Positions 46,554 to 56,311 are shown, counted from the stretch's first letter. The stretch is DNA of 64,000 nt from G963663315 sp963663315 (GCA_963663315.1 OY760176.1:744001-808000); one strand, 5' to 3'. Program-made: numbers and translations. Notes: generated by a model not told the origin, from the sequence alone.

Positions 46554-47474
46554 TCAGGCGGTGGGGTGGAAGGGTTTGCCGATGCAGGCCGGGGCATTGC
46601 GCTTGATCTTGTTCTGGTCCCGGGAGATGAGCACCAGTACCAGGATGGTGGCGAGGTAGGGCAACATGGTCATCACCTGGGAGGGAATTCCCACCCCGAG
46701 TGCCTGGGCATGGAGCTGAAGGATGGAAATGCCACCGAAGAGATAGGCGCCCGCCAGCACCCGCCAAGCCCGCCAAGTCGAAAATACCACCAGCGCCAGA
46801 GCAATCCAGCCCCGACCCGCGCTCATGTTCTCAATCCAGAGTGGAGAGTAGGCAAGGGACAGGTAAGCGCCTGCGATGCCCGCCATGGCGCCGCCGAACA
46901 GGATGGCTGCGAGCCGGATTTTGAGAACGGGATAGCCAATGGCATGGGCTGCGTCATGGGAATCACCGACGGCGCGCAGGATCAGGCCCGGCCGGGTATG
47001 GCCGAGGAACCAGGCAACTCCGAAAACCACGGCGAGGGATCCGTAGACCAGTATATCGTGGTTGAACAGCAACGGCCCGATCAACGGGATGTCCGATAGC
47101 AGAGGAACGGGCAGTTTAGGCAGGCCATCGTAGGCCACTCCCACCAGGCTCTGTCCCAAAAGGGCGCTGAGGCCGATACCAAAGATGGTCAAGGCGAGGC
47201 CGGTAGCCACCTGGCTGGATTGCAGGCCCAGTGTCAGCACGCCGAATATGGCGGACATCCCGGCCCCCGCGAAGATGCCGGCCAGAATGGCGAGGGTTGC
47301 GCTGCCGGTATGATGCACCGTGGCGAAAGCCACCACCGCGCCCATCAGCATCATCCCCTCGATTCCAAGATTGAGCACACCGGATTTCTCCGCCACCATC
47401 TCGCCGATAGCGGCGAACAATAGCGGCGTAGCCGCGGTGATGATCGTCAGCAGGGTAGGGATCAGTATTTCCAT
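46554..47474 (-). CDS. Nucleoside/purine-type ABC transporter permease 2
   Basis: A 306-residue inner-membrane permease of the BmpA-associated family (YufQ/NupQ-like, related to sugar permeases). It has about nine hydrophobic segments and the LLFAAIGEMVAEKSGVLNLGIEGMM motif near the N-terminus, diagnostic of this family. Its ATG overlaps the stop of the other permease. Together with the partner permease, the double ATPase and the BmpA-like protein at 57267 it forms one importer. Confidence 0.92.
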   Translation of the reverse strand: MEILIPTLLTIITAATPLLFAAIGEMVAEKSGVLNLGIEGMMLMGAVVAFATVHHTGSATLAILAGIFAGAGMSAIFGVLTLGLQSSQVATGLALTIFGIGLSALLGQSLVGVAYDGLPKLPVPLLSDIPLIGPLLFNHDILVYGSLAVVFGVAWFLGHTRPGLILRAVGDSHDAAHAIGYPVLKIRLAAILFGGAMAGIAGAYLSLAYSPLWIENMSAGRGWIALALVVFSTWRAWRVLAGAYLFGGISILQLHAQALGVGIPSQVMTMLPYLATILVLVLISRDQNKIKRNAPACIGKPFHPTA

Positions 47475-48553
47475 CAGGCTTCCCTGACCGCGACGGATGC
47501 GGCTGGCCGGATGCGATAGTGGATCAGTACGTCGCAGGCCAGCAGAAAAAACAGCAGCATGCCCTGGAACACCCCGGTGACCGCGAGGGGCAGGTTGAGG
47601 GTGATCTGGGCGGATTCACCGCCGAGATAGCTGAGTGCCATCAGGTGGCCCGCCAGCAGGACCCCCACCGGGTGCAGGCGCCCGACGAAGGCGACGATGA
47701 TGGCGGTAAAGCCGTAGCCTGGTGAAATGGAGGGCTGGAGTTGCCCGATGGGACCTGCCACTTCCAACAGCCCGGCAAGTCCCGCGGCCCCGCCAGCCAG
47801 CATCAAGGTGAACCAGATGATTCGGTTGATGCTGAAACCGGCGTATCGGCCCGCCGCAGGAGCTTCACCGATGACCTTGACCTGGAACCCGATGAGGGTG
47901 CGCGCCATTAATATCCAGGCCCCTGCCACAGCAGCCAGGGCCAGCAGCCAGCCCAAATGTAGTCGAGTACCGTCCAGGATGATCGGTACCGTGGCGGAAT
48001 CGTTGAATACCCGGGACTCTGGAAAGTTGAAACCATCCGGGTCCCGCCAGGGGCCGTGCACCAGATAGCTGAGAAACAGGATTGCAACGTAGGTCAGCAT
48101 CAGGCTGACCAGGATCTCATTGGCATTGAAGCGGGTACGCAGGAAGGCGGGGATCGCGGCCCAGGCCATACCCCCGAGAATGCTACAGAGAATCATCAGC
48201 GGCAGGACCCAGAAGCCCTCAATGTCGTGGAGCCACAGGGCGATGCCGCCACCGCAGATGGCGCCCAGGGTGAGTTGGCCCTCGGCGCCGATGTTCCAGA
48301 CCCCGGCGCGAAAGCCGATGGACAGCGCCATTGCGATCAGCACCAGCGGCGTCGCCTTCACCCCGAGTTCACCCCAGCCATAAAGAGATGTCAGCGGCTC
48401 GATAAAAAAGGCGTACAGGGCTTGGCCGGGATTCGCGCCCATGAACATGAAAAGGACGATGCCCGACAGCAGGGTCAGCGCCAGCGCGATCAGTGGCGAC
48501 AGAAGCGCCATGCTTCGGGATGCCTCAGGACGCCGGACCAGTTTAATCAGCAT
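47474..48553 (-). CDS. Nucleoside/purine-type ABC transporter permease 1
   Basis: A 359-residue inner-membrane permease (YufP/NupP-like). It contains ATPLVLIAMALSIGFRAGVWNIGAEGQ and FNANEILVSLMLTYVA, both conserved in this family. ATG 48553 (MLIKLVRRPEASRS) overlaps the ATPase end by about ten bases; the 12-residue longer frame is unconserved. About nine to ten TM segments. Confidence 0.92.
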   Translation of the reverse strand: MLIKLVRRPEASRSMALLSPLIALALTLLSGIVLFMFMGANPGQALYAFFIEPLTSLYGWGELGVKATPLVLIAMALSIGFRAGVWNIGAEGQLTLGAICGGGIALWLHDIEGFWVLPLMILCSILGGMAWAAIPAFLRTRFNANEILVSLMLTYVAILFLSYLVHGPWRDPDGFNFPESRVFNDSATVPIILDGTRLHLGWLLALAAVAGAWILMARTLIGFQVKVIGEAPAAGRYAGFSINRIIWFTLMLAGGAAGLAGLLEVAGPIGQLQPSISPGYGFTAIIVAFVGRLHPVGVLLAGHLMALSYLGGESAQITLNLPLAVTGVFQGMLLFFLLACDVLIHYRIRPAASVAVREA

Positions 48554-50102
48554 GTCCCGCCTCCGCGGCGTTTTCCAGGGTTTGCGCACCCGCCATAAGG
48601 AGGCCGATCTGTTCCATGGTGACCCTGTTCGCCGGGTAGGTTGCGGACACGCCCCCCGCGCAGATGGCGGCGATGTGATCGCTGATCTGCATGAGTTCGT
48701 CCAGATCCTGGGAAATCACCAGCACCGCGCTCCCCGCAGCGGCGAGACCGCGCAGAGCGTCATGGATGGCGCGGGCGGCGCCGGCATCCACGCCCCAGGT
48801 AGGCTGAGACACTACCAAAAGCTCTGGGTTCTGGCGGATTTCCCGCCCGACGATGAACTTCTGAAGGTTTCCCCCGGAGAGGCTTTCCGCGGGCGCCTGG
48901 GGACCATTCGCCTTGACCCGAAAGCGTTCAATCACGCCGCCGGTGAACCGGTCGCACGCGCTGCGATTAATGAAGCCCCCGGAGAGCAGCCCGAGTCGAA
49001 GAAACGCCGTCAGGAAGCTGTTTTCGGACAGGCTCATACTGGGTACCGCGCCGTGGCCGAGACGCTCCTCGGGAACGGAGGACAGCCCCATCATTCGCCG
49101 GGCATTGGGCCTCAAGTGGCCGCAATCCTTTCCGTCGATGCGAACCTGGTCGGCGTTCACCGTGATTTCGCCACTGATGGTCATGCGTAATTCGTCCTGC
49201 CCGTTGCCGGCGACGCCCGCAATTCCGAGAATTTCTCCGGCGCGAATCTCAAGGCTGATATTCCTGAGAGGAATGCCGAATTCACTCGCAGACGTGACGT
49301 TCAGGTGGTCCAGGGCCAGACGAACCTCGCCGGGGGTGTGGGTCTTGCGTTCGGGTTCCTTCGCTAATGCCTCGCCCATCATCTTCGCCGCCAAAGTGTG
49401 CGGCGTTTCGTGTGCTACCGCCACCGAATCCACCACCCGGCCGCCGCGAAGTATGGTTGCGTGGCTGCACAGCGCCTTGATCTCATCCAGCTTGTGGCTG
49501 ATGTAGAGGATCGCCATTCCTTCGGCGGCGAGCTGGCGCAGGGTTTCAAACAACTTCTCCACCTCTTGGGGGGTCAGTACCGAGGTTGGTTCGTCCATAA
49601 TCAGGAGTCCCGGGTTCTGCAACAGGCATCGGATGATCTCGATACGCTGGCGTTCTCCCACGGACAGGGTGTAGACATGCCGACCGGGGTCCAGCGGCAG
49701 CCCGTAGCGCTGGGAAATCCCGGCAATTTCCTGACGGAGGTCGACACTGTTCTCCCCGATATCCATGCCGAGTACGATGTTCTCGAACACCGTCAGGGAA
49801 TCAAACAGCGAGAAATGCTGGAACACCATGGCAATGCCCAGTCTGCGGGCATAGGCGGGGCTGTTGATTGAGACCCGCTGACCTTTCCAGGTAATATCCC
49901 CGGCATCGGGCTTCAGTATGCCGTAGATCATTTTCACCAAGGTGGATTTACCAGCGCCGTTCTCACCCAGGAGGGCATGGATCTCTCCTGGGCTTAAGGT
50001 AAGATGCACGTCGTCGTTGGCGAGCACGCCGGGGAACGACCGCGTCATGCCGCATAACGTAAGCAGGGGGTCGGACAATAATTCCTCGTTGGTTCCGGTC
50101 AT
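48543..50102 (-). CDS. Nucleoside/purine-type ABC transporter double ATP-binding protein
   Basis: A 519-residue protein with two tandem NBDs. The first has GENGAGKST, LSVGERQRIEI and LLIMDEPTSVL. The second has a degenerate Walker A (GVAGNGQDEL), LSGGNLQKFIVGRE and ELLVVSQPTWGVD; this asymmetry is normal for RbsA/YufO-type ATPases. ATG 50102 is preferred to the in-frame TTG 50129 because the operator-like palindrome and +1 region lie just upstream. It is the first gene of the urate/allantoin operon. Confidence 0.93.
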   Translation of the reverse strand: MTGTNEELLSDPLLTLCGMTRSFPGVLANDDVHLTLSPGEIHALLGENGAGKSTLVKMIYGILKPDAGDITWKGQRVSINSPAYARRLGIAMVFQHFSLFDSLTVFENIVLGMDIGENSVDLRQEIAGISQRYGLPLDPGRHVYTLSVGERQRIEIIRCLLQNPGLLIMDEPTSVLTPQEVEKLFETLRQLAAEGMAILYISHKLDEIKALCSHATILRGGRVVDSVAVAHETPHTLAAKMMGEALAKEPERKTHTPGEVRLALDHLNVTSASEFGIPLRNISLEIRAGEILGIAGVAGNGQDELRMTISGEITVNADQVRIDGKDCGHLRPNARRMMGLSSVPEERLGHGAVPSMSLSENSFLTAFLRLGLLSGGFINRSACDRFTGGVIERFRVKANGPQAPAESLSGGNLQKFIVGREIRQNPELLVVSQPTWGVDAGAARAIHDALRGLAAAGSAVLVISQDLDELMQISDHIAAICAGGVSATYPANRVTMEQIGLLMAGAQTLENAAEAGHAD

Positions 50103-50122
50103 GAGGGATGGCTGCAAAAAGC

Positions 50123-50175
50123 TGATCAAATAGTCAGAATACTGACAGTATAGATAAATTCCAGCTGGACTTCAA
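50123..50175 (-). promoter_or_regulatory. Promoter and TetR-type operator of the transporter-puuDE-alc-allA operon
   Basis: On the minus strand, TTGAAG (50175-50170) and TATACT (50152-50147) are 17 bases apart. Just downstream lies TGATCAAATAGTCA (50123-50136), an imperfect palindrome matching the copy before xdhA. It is overlapped by a perfect GTCAG-AATA-CTGAC dyad (50133-50146). The operator position over the start of transcription suits repression. Confidence 0.65.
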
Positions 50176-50296
50176 CGGCCCGGCGCAAGCTGCGTCAGCG
50201 CGAGGCGGCACAGCAACACATGGGGAGTTGGCGCACGACCTGCAGGGATTGCACTGAGCGGCCGCCAGCCAGGCCTGCCCCGCCCCGGAAGCGACG

Positions 50297-50342
50297 TTGC
50301 ACGCGGCGCCGGGAATCTGCTAGAATCCTGACCAAATAGTCA
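50297..50342 (+). promoter_or_regulatory. Promoter and TetR-type operator of xdhABC
   Basis: TTGCAC (50297-50302) and TAGAAT (50321-50326) are 18 bases apart. TGACCAAATAGTCA (50329-50342) follows, a near palindrome of the RutR type, ending 13 bases before the xdhA ATG. The arrangement mirrors the divergent operon's promoter. Confidence 0.7.
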
Positions 50343-50355
50343 GATATTTTCCAAG

Positions 50356-51831
50356 ATGATTCGGTTTCTGCTCAACGACCAGGAGATTGTGCTTTCGGAC
50401 TTCGAAGCGCAGGCCACCGTGCTGGACTGGCTTAGAATGGAACGTGGTCTATGCGGTACCAAGGAGGGGTGCGCCTCCGGTGACTGTGGCGCCTGCACCG
50501 TGGTGGTGGCCGAACCGGCGGGAGAGGGCCTCGTATACCGCTCGATCAATAGCTGTATTACCTTCCTCGGCGCCCTCCATGGCCAGCAATTGATTGCCGT
50601 GGAACACCTCGCAGACGGTGAAAGCCTGCACCCTGTGCAGCAGGCCCTGGTGGATCACCATGGATCCCAGTGTGGCTTCTGCACGCCGGGATTCGTGATG
50701 TCCCTCTTTGCGCTGGGCAAGCAGCCCCCTCCCTCCGGCGGGAAGGAGCACCGGGATGCCATTCATGAACATCTCGGCGGTAACCTGTGCCGTTGCACCG
50801 GATACCGTCCCATCATCGACGCCGCGCTGGCATCGACCGCGATCAGAGCGCCGGATCGGTTTGATCGCCAGTCCTGCACAACACGCGCGACCCTGGACCG
50901 GATTCGTTCTGAAGACGGCAACCGGGTGAATGGCGGCAACCTGACCGACCCCCCGAGGTTCCTGATTCCCCGGGATGTGGCCGAACTCTCCCGGGCGTGC
51001 CTCGAACACCCGGACGCGAGGTTGCTGGGTGGGGGTACCGACCTCGCGCTCGAGGTGACCCAGGAGCTGAAGACTCTGGACCGAATCATTCTCCTTGACC
51101 GTGTCACAGAGCTCCTGCAGGTGACGGAGAGCGGCGGGTGGTTAACCGTGGGCGCTGCAGTGTCCTTGAGCCGTTGCCTGGAATTGTTCACCACGCGTTA
51201 CCCCACGGTCGCTGATCTCCTTCTGCGCTTCGGTTCACGCCAGGTCCGCAATCTTGGCACCTTGGGTGGAAATATCGCCAATGCCTCGCCGATTGGGGAC
51301 CTGCCGCCAGTCCTGCTGGCCCTCGGGGCCGGGATCACCCTGCAGTGCGGTGACAATCAGCGGTCATTATTGCTGGATGATTATTTCCTCGATTACCGCG
51401 TGACTGCACTTGAACAGGGGGAATTCGTTCGCAGCGTTTCCCTGCCGTTGCCAGCGCCTGGGCAGTTCTTCCGCGTCTACAAGATCAGCAAGCGGATCGA
51501 CGACGATATCTCTGCGGTCTGTCTCGCGGTGAACCTGATGTTTGAAGGCGAAGGGCAGGATGCCGTGATCCGCCGTGCAGGAATCGGCGTTGGCGGTATG
51601 GCGGCCATTCCCATGCGCGCCCCGGCCTGTGAGGCTGCGATGGTCGGAAAACCGTTCGATGAAGCCACGGCGGCCGCGGCCGCGGATGCCATTACCGAAG
51701 AATTCCATCCCATCGACGATGTCCGGGCCAGCGCCGCCTACCGTATGGCGTTGGCGCGGAACCTGTTCCGCCGCTGCTTACTGGAGTTTCGGGGATCCGA
51801 ATTTCCCCTGCAGGTGACAGATGTCCATTGA
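50356..51831 (+). CDS. xdhA: Xanthine dehydrogenase, FeS/FAD subunit
   Basis: A 491-residue small subunit. The N-terminal plant-type [2Fe-2S] domain has CGTKEGCASGDCGAC, and the second cluster domain has CGFCTPGFVMS and GNLCRCTGYRPI. The C-terminal FAD-binding domain of CO-dehydrogenase-flavoprotein type contains LLGGGTDLALEV and NLGTLGGNIANASPIGD. It transfers electrons from the molybdenum site in xdhB to NAD+. It opens the plus-strand xdhABC operon, divergent from the importer operon. Confidence 0.97.
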   Translation: MIRFLLNDQEIVLSDFEAQATVLDWLRMERGLCGTKEGCASGDCGACTVVVAEPAGEGLVYRSINSCITFLGALHGQQLIAVEHLADGESLHPVQQALVDHHGSQCGFCTPGFVMSLFALGKQPPPSGGKEHRDAIHEHLGGNLCRCTGYRPIIDAALASTAIRAPDRFDRQSCTTRATLDRIRSEDGNRVNGGNLTDPPRFLIPRDVAELSRACLEHPDARLLGGGTDLALEVTQELKTLDRIILLDRVTELLQVTESGGWLTVGAAVSLSRCLELFTTRYPTVADLLLRFGSRQVRNLGTLGGNIANASPIGDLPPVLLALGAGITLQCGDNQRSLLLDDYFLDYRVTALEQGEFVRSVSLPLPAPGQFFRVYKISKRIDDDISAVCLAVNLMFEGEGQDAVIRRAGIGVGGMAAIPMRAPACEAAMVGKPFDEATAAAAADAITEEFHPIDDVRASAAYRMALARNLFRRCLLEFRGSEFPLQVTDVH

Positions 51832-54130
51832 AGGAACCCGGTCAGTCGGGCAACCCCTGATCCACGACAGCGCTCGCGGGCATGTCGCTGGCACGGCGGT
51901 TTATGTCGACGACCTGACGCCAAGGGAGGGCCAGCTCCATGCATGCGTGGGCGGCAGCGCCATCACTCGGGGCCGCGTGAAATCCATGAACCTGGATCCC
52001 TTGCGCGCGGCGCCCGGCGTGGTGGACGTGATCACCGCGGATGATGTGCCCGGCAAGCTGGATATCGGCCCGGTATTTCCCGGTGACCCACTGCTGGTGG
52101 CCGGGGAGATCGAATATCGGGGACAGCCACTGTTCGCCGTTCTGGCGACCAGCCACGATCTTGCGCGCCGGGCAGTCGCCCTCGCCAAAATAGAATACGA
52201 GGAGATGGAACCGATGCTGGACCTCGCCCGGGCCATTGCCGATGCGTACTACGTACGACCCCCGCACCGGATGCAGTGGGGGGACGCCGGGGCTGTGTTG
52301 AAAAAGGCATCCAGGCGATTCCAGGGCGAACTCCGGGTGGGCGGCCAAGAGCATTTCTACCTCGAGGGGCAGGTCTCGCTCGCGATCCCGGAAGAGGAGG
52401 GCGGCATGACCATTTACACCTCCTCACAAAATCCCACCGAGGCCCAGAAACTGGTGGCGGAGGTGCTGGGCATTTCCATGCACAAGGTCAACGTTATCAC
52501 CCGGCGGATGGGCGGGGGCTTCGGCGGCAAGGAAACCCACGGATCCCCCTGGTCCTGCATCGCCGCGGTGTTCGCTCGTCGCAACGGCTGCGCCGTCTCC
52601 TGCAGGTTGTCACGCCGGGACGACATGGTCATGACAGGCAAGCGGCACAATTTTCTGAACCATTACGACGTCTGCCACAACGGGGAAGGTCGGCTGGAGG
52701 CCATCCGGTACCGCCTTGCGGGGCAATGCGGCAACTCACCGGATCTGTCCGATGCCATCGTGGATCGGGCGATGTTCCATTGCGACAATGCCTATTACAT
52801 CCCGGATGTCCTGATCGACGGGTTGCGTTGCAAGACCCACACCGTTTCCGCCACGGCCTTTCGCGGATTCGGTGGTCCCCAGGGGATGATCGCCATAGAG
52901 GCGATCATGGATGAAATCGCCTTCCGGGTGGGCAGGGACCCGCTGGATGTGCGGCGGACGAATCTCTACAACACCACGGATCGTAACGTCACTCCCTATC
53001 ACCAACGGATTGATGCCTTTTCGGTTCCGCGTATCCTGGACCAGTTGGAGGCCGAGTCTGATTACCGAGTCCGCCGCGAGGCAATCCGTGCATTCAACCG
53101 CCGAAGCCCGGCGCTGAAGAAAGGCATCGCACTGACCCCGGTAAAGTTCGGCATTTCCTTCACCTTGTTCCATCTCAATCAGGCAGGCGCCCTGATCCAT
53201 GTATATACCGACGGCAGCATTCACTTGAACCACGGCGGCGCCGAAATGGGACAGGGCCTGATGACCAAGGTACGGCAGATTGTGGCAGAGGAGTTCCAGG
53301 TCAACCCGGACCGCATCGTGGTTTCCGCCACCCGCACGGACAAGGTGCCCAATACCTCGGCCACCGCAGCGTCATCCGGTACCGACATCAACGGTATGGC
53401 GGCACTGAACGCAGCGCGCACCATTCGTCGGCGGATGGTATCGTTTCTCGCGGAAAAATACGGCGCCGATGAATTGGAAATCGTGTTCCTGGACGACCGG
53501 GTGCATGTGGGCGGCCGCACGCTCGAGTTCGGACAGGCGGCAAAGGAGTCCTGGCTCGGCCGGGTTTCCCTGTCCGCTACGGGCTTCTACTGTACACCCA
53601 AGATCCATTACGATCGGGCGAAGGCTTCCGGGCGGCCGTTCTTCTACTACGCCAATGGCGCCGCGGTGTCGGAAGTGGTCATTGACACCCTCACCGGGGA
53701 ATCCCGGCTGCTGCGCGTGGACATCCTCCACGATGTCGGGCGATCCATCAACCCGGCCATCGACATCGGCCAGATTGAGGGCGGCTTTATCCAGGGCCTC
53801 GGCTGGCTTACCTGCGAGGAACTGAAATGGGACCGGGATGGCCGGCTCCTCACCGACGGACCGGCTACCTACAAGATCCCGGCCATCTCCGATACGCCGC
53901 CGATCTTCAATACCCGGCTGCTGGCCGATGCGGACAACAGCGAAGAGACCATCTTCCGTTCCAAGGCCGTGGGGGAGCCGCCGCTGATGCTGGCCATTTC
54001 CGCCTGGTGCGCCATTCGCGACGCCGTGGCGGCGGTGGGCGATTACGGGGTTTTCCCGGAACTGCACGCGCCGGCCACGCCGGAGGAAATCCTGCGCGCG
54101 GTGGACGGCGTGCGGGGGCGGTCATCATGA
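51821..54130 (+). CDS. xdhB: Xanthine dehydrogenase, molybdenum-binding subunit
   Basis: A 769-residue large subunit holding the molybdopterin cofactor and oxidising hypoxanthine/xanthine to urate. The Moco motif MGGGFGGKE, the substrate-site region ATAFRGFGGPQG and the C-terminal VGEPPLMLAISAW with the catalytic Glu region are recognisable. The start overlaps xdhA by 11 bases and the end overlaps xdhC by four bases, so the three are translationally coupled. Confidence 0.97.
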   Translation: MSIEGTRSVGQPLIHDSARGHVAGTAVYVDDLTPREGQLHACVGGSAITRGRVKSMNLDPLRAAPGVVDVITADDVPGKLDIGPVFPGDPLLVAGEIEYRGQPLFAVLATSHDLARRAVALAKIEYEEMEPMLDLARAIADAYYVRPPHRMQWGDAGAVLKKASRRFQGELRVGGQEHFYLEGQVSLAIPEEEGGMTIYTSSQNPTEAQKLVAEVLGISMHKVNVITRRMGGGFGGKETHGSPWSCIAAVFARRNGCAVSCRLSRRDDMVMTGKRHNFLNHYDVCHNGEGRLEAIRYRLAGQCGNSPDLSDAIVDRAMFHCDNAYYIPDVLIDGLRCKTHTVSATAFRGFGGPQGMIAIEAIMDEIAFRVGRDPLDVRRTNLYNTTDRNVTPYHQRIDAFSVPRILDQLEAESDYRVRREAIRAFNRRSPALKKGIALTPVKFGISFTLFHLNQAGALIHVYTDGSIHLNHGGAEMGQGLMTKVRQIVAEEFQVNPDRIVVSATRTDKVPNTSATAASSGTDINGMAALNAARTIRRRMVSFLAEKYGADELEIVFLDDRVHVGGRTLEFGQAAKESWLGRVSLSATGFYCTPKIHYDRAKASGRPFFYYANGAAVSEVVIDTLTGESRLLRVDILHDVGRSINPAIDIGQIEGGFIQGLGWLTCEELKWDRDGRLLTDGPATYKIPAISDTPPIFNTRLLADADNSEETIFRSKAVGEPPLMLAISAWCAIRDAVAAVGDYGVFPELHAPATPEEILRAVDGVRGRSS

Positions 54131-54939
54131 ACTGGCTTGAGGCAACTGCGCGGTTGTCCGCCGACAACCAGGGCTTCGTGGTGGTCACGGTACTGGAGAC
54201 TCGCGGCTCCGCCCCCCGGGATCGGCAGTCCAAGATGGTGGTCACGAAGGACGCAAGCCATGATTCCATCGGCGGCGGCAACCTCGAATTCAGCGCCATT
54301 GGACACGCAAGGGGGTTACTGTCACAGGGGCGGGCTGGCAATGAACGTCAGGATTACACCTTGGGCAAAGATGTTTCACAGTGTTGCGGGGGGCAGGTAG
54401 AACTCCTCTACGAATGCTTTCCCGCCTGTGATTTTCACATTGCTCTTTTCGGCGCCGGTCATGTCGGCAAGGCCCTGGTGCGGATTCTGGCGGACCTGCC
54501 CTGCCGAGTCACCTGGCTCGATAGCCGCGAGGATGTCCTGTCCGCCTCGATCATGGAATCCGGCGTGCCGGGCAACGTTATCCCCCGATTTATGGACAAT
54601 CCACATGTTGCGGTGGAGGACCTGCCTCCGGGCGCCTGGTACCTGGTCATGACCCACAGCCATGAAATCGACCTCGAACTCGTGGAGGCCATACTGACGC
54701 GCAGCGACTTTCCCTACTGTGGCTTGATCGGTTCCCGGTCCAAGGCCGCGAGTTTCCGCAAGAGATTGTCGCGCATGGGGTTTGCCGACGCTGAACTCGC
54801 ACAGCTCACATCCCCCATTGGCATTGATCTCGGGGGCGGCAAAATGCCCATGGAGGTGGCGGTGTCGGTGGCGGCCCAACTGCTCAGCCAATACCGGGCA
54901 AAGGTCTGCGGGCGCGACGGCCTGTCCATTGTTTCCTAA
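54127..54939 (+). CDS. xdhC: Xanthine dehydrogenase accessory protein XdhC
   Basis: A 270-residue chaperone that binds molybdenum cofactor and inserts its sulfurated form into XdhB. Features are VTVLETRGSAPRDRQSKMVV, CCGGQVELLYE (Moco-related Cys pair) and a Rossmann half starting HIALFGAGHVGKALVR, then YCGLIGSRSKAASFRKRL. ATG 54127 overlaps the xdhB stop as ATGA. Its 3-prime end overlaps the convergent guaD end by four bases. Confidence 0.95.
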   Translation: MNWLEATARLSADNQGFVVVTVLETRGSAPRDRQSKMVVTKDASHDSIGGGNLEFSAIGHARGLLSQGRAGNERQDYTLGKDVSQCCGGQVELLYECFPACDFHIALFGAGHVGKALVRILADLPCRVTWLDSREDVLSASIMESGVPGNVIPRFMDNPHVAVEDLPPGAWYLVMTHSHEIDLELVEAILTRSDFPYCGLIGSRSKAASFRKRLSRMGFADAELAQLTSPIGIDLGGGKMPMEVAVSVAAQLLSQYRAKVCGRDGLSIVS

Positions 54940-56234
54940 TCCCGCCGGTGTGCAACCTCTCCCAGTATTCTGGTCTCCCTGACGGCGCGGTCGTCGCCGA
55001 GCATCTGCAGCACGAACAGGCGTTCCATGAGGCTGCTGCAACTCCGGATGCGTCGGTCGATCAGCGGCGTGGCACGGTAGTCGAGCACGATGAAATCAGC
55101 CTCCTTGCCGGGCTCGAAATTGCCGATGTATGGGTGAAGGTCCAGCATCCGGGCGCCTCCCAGGGTGGCCAGGTAAAGCGACTGGAAGGGGGACAGATTG
55201 TAATTCTGAAGTTGCTGTACCTTGTAGGCCTCGTTGATTACCCGGAGCAGGGAAAAACTGTCCCCGCCGCCGACGTCCGTGCCGAGCCCGGTATGGACGC
55301 GGTGTTCGAGGGCTGTGCGATAGTCGAACAGCCCGCTGCCGATGAACAGGTTCGACAGCGGGCAGTGGGCGATGCCGGAGCCCGAATCCGCGAGCCGTTG
55401 CCATTCACCGTCGTTCAGATGGATTCCGTGAGCGAAAACCGAACGCCGGCCGAGCAGTCCGTGCCGGTCGTAGACGTCCAGGTAGCCGGATGCGTCAGGA
55501 AACAACTCCGACACCCAGCGGCATTCCTCGGTGTTTTCCGCAAGGTGGGTATGCAGGTGCACACTGGGATGCTCGGCGAGCAACCGACCCGCCATGTCGA
55601 GCTGCTCCGGGCTGGAGGTGACTGCGAAACGGGGTGTCACGGCATACCCCAGCCGGTCCACGTTGTGCCAGCGTTCGATCAGCGTCTTGCTCTCTCGATA
55701 TCCCGTCTCCGCCGTATCGCAGAGATACTCCGGAGCATGACGGTCCATCATGACCTTGCCGCAGATCATGCGCAGGTTGCGCCGACGGGCCTCCGAGAAG
55801 AATGCCTCCACGGATTGCGGATGCACGGTGCCGAAAACCAGGGCAGTCGTGGCGCCATTGCGCAGCAACTCGTCGAGGAAGAACGAGGCAGCGCTCCTGG
55901 CATGGATGATGTCCTCGAACTTCCGCTCCGCCGGAAAGGTATGGGTTTTCAGCCAATCCAGCAGCCGGGCGCCGTAAGCCGCAATGACGTCGCACTGGGG
56001 GTAGTGGATATGGGTATCCACAAACCCCGGTACCAGTAGGGCATCCCGGTGGTGCAGGATGGTCACGTCCGGCGAAATCCTCGCCCGCAGACTGTCGAAA
56101 GGCCCCGCGTCCATCACAAATCCGTCCTTGACCAGCAACAGGCCGTCGGGAAAATGGACGACAGCCTTCTGTCCGGCGATGCCAGGATTGTCGAGAAAGT
56201 GCAGGATTTCCCCGCGATGGGCGGCGATCGTCAT
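54936..56234 (-). CDS. guaD: Guanine deaminase
   Basis: A 432-residue amidohydrolase converting guanine to xanthine, feeding Xdh. The zinc motif FVDTHIHYPQ and the family box LDWLKTHTFPAERKF are diagnostic of GuaD. HTHLAEN, SVFAHGIHL and GTDVGGGDSFSLL carry the remaining metal and catalytic residues. ATG 56234 (MTIAAHRGEIL) is preferred to the 26-residue longer frame, which runs through the promoter. The candidate -10 (56246-56241) is only a few bases upstream, giving an almost leaderless transcript. Confidence 0.95.
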   Translation of the reverse strand: MTIAAHRGEILHFLDNPGIAGQKAVVHFPDGLLLVKDGFVMDAGPFDSLRARISPDVTILHHRDALLVPGFVDTHIHYPQCDVIAAYGARLLDWLKTHTFPAERKFEDIIHARSAASFFLDELLRNGATTALVFGTVHPQSVEAFFSEARRRNLRMICGKVMMDRHAPEYLCDTAETGYRESKTLIERWHNVDRLGYAVTPRFAVTSSPEQLDMAGRLLAEHPSVHLHTHLAENTEECRWVSELFPDASGYLDVYDRHGLLGRRSVFAHGIHLNDGEWQRLADSGSGIAHCPLSNLFIGSGLFDYRTALEHRVHTGLGTDVGGGDSFSLLRVINEAYKVQQLQNYNLSPFQSLYLATLGGARMLDLHPYIGNFEPGKEADFIVLDYRATPLIDRRIRSCSSLMERLFVLQMLGDDRAVRETRILGEVAHRRD

Positions 56235-56240
56235 GGAAGC

Positions 56241-56285
56241 ATTATAGGAAAAAACTTGACCAAATGGCCAGCTTTTTTCTATAAT
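56241..56285. promoter_or_regulatory. Divergent guaD/uraD promoters with RutR-like operator
   Basis: For uraD, TTGACC (56256-56261) and a perfect TATAAT (56280-56285) are 18 bases apart. TTGACCAAATGGCCA (56256-56270) is a near-complete RutR-type palindrome covering that -35. On the minus strand TATAAT (56246-56241) can serve guaD, with the same operator covering its -35 region. One operator can therefore control both genes. Confidence 0.72.
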
Positions 56286-56311
56286 GCCCGGGTCCCAACT
56301 GGATATCATCA

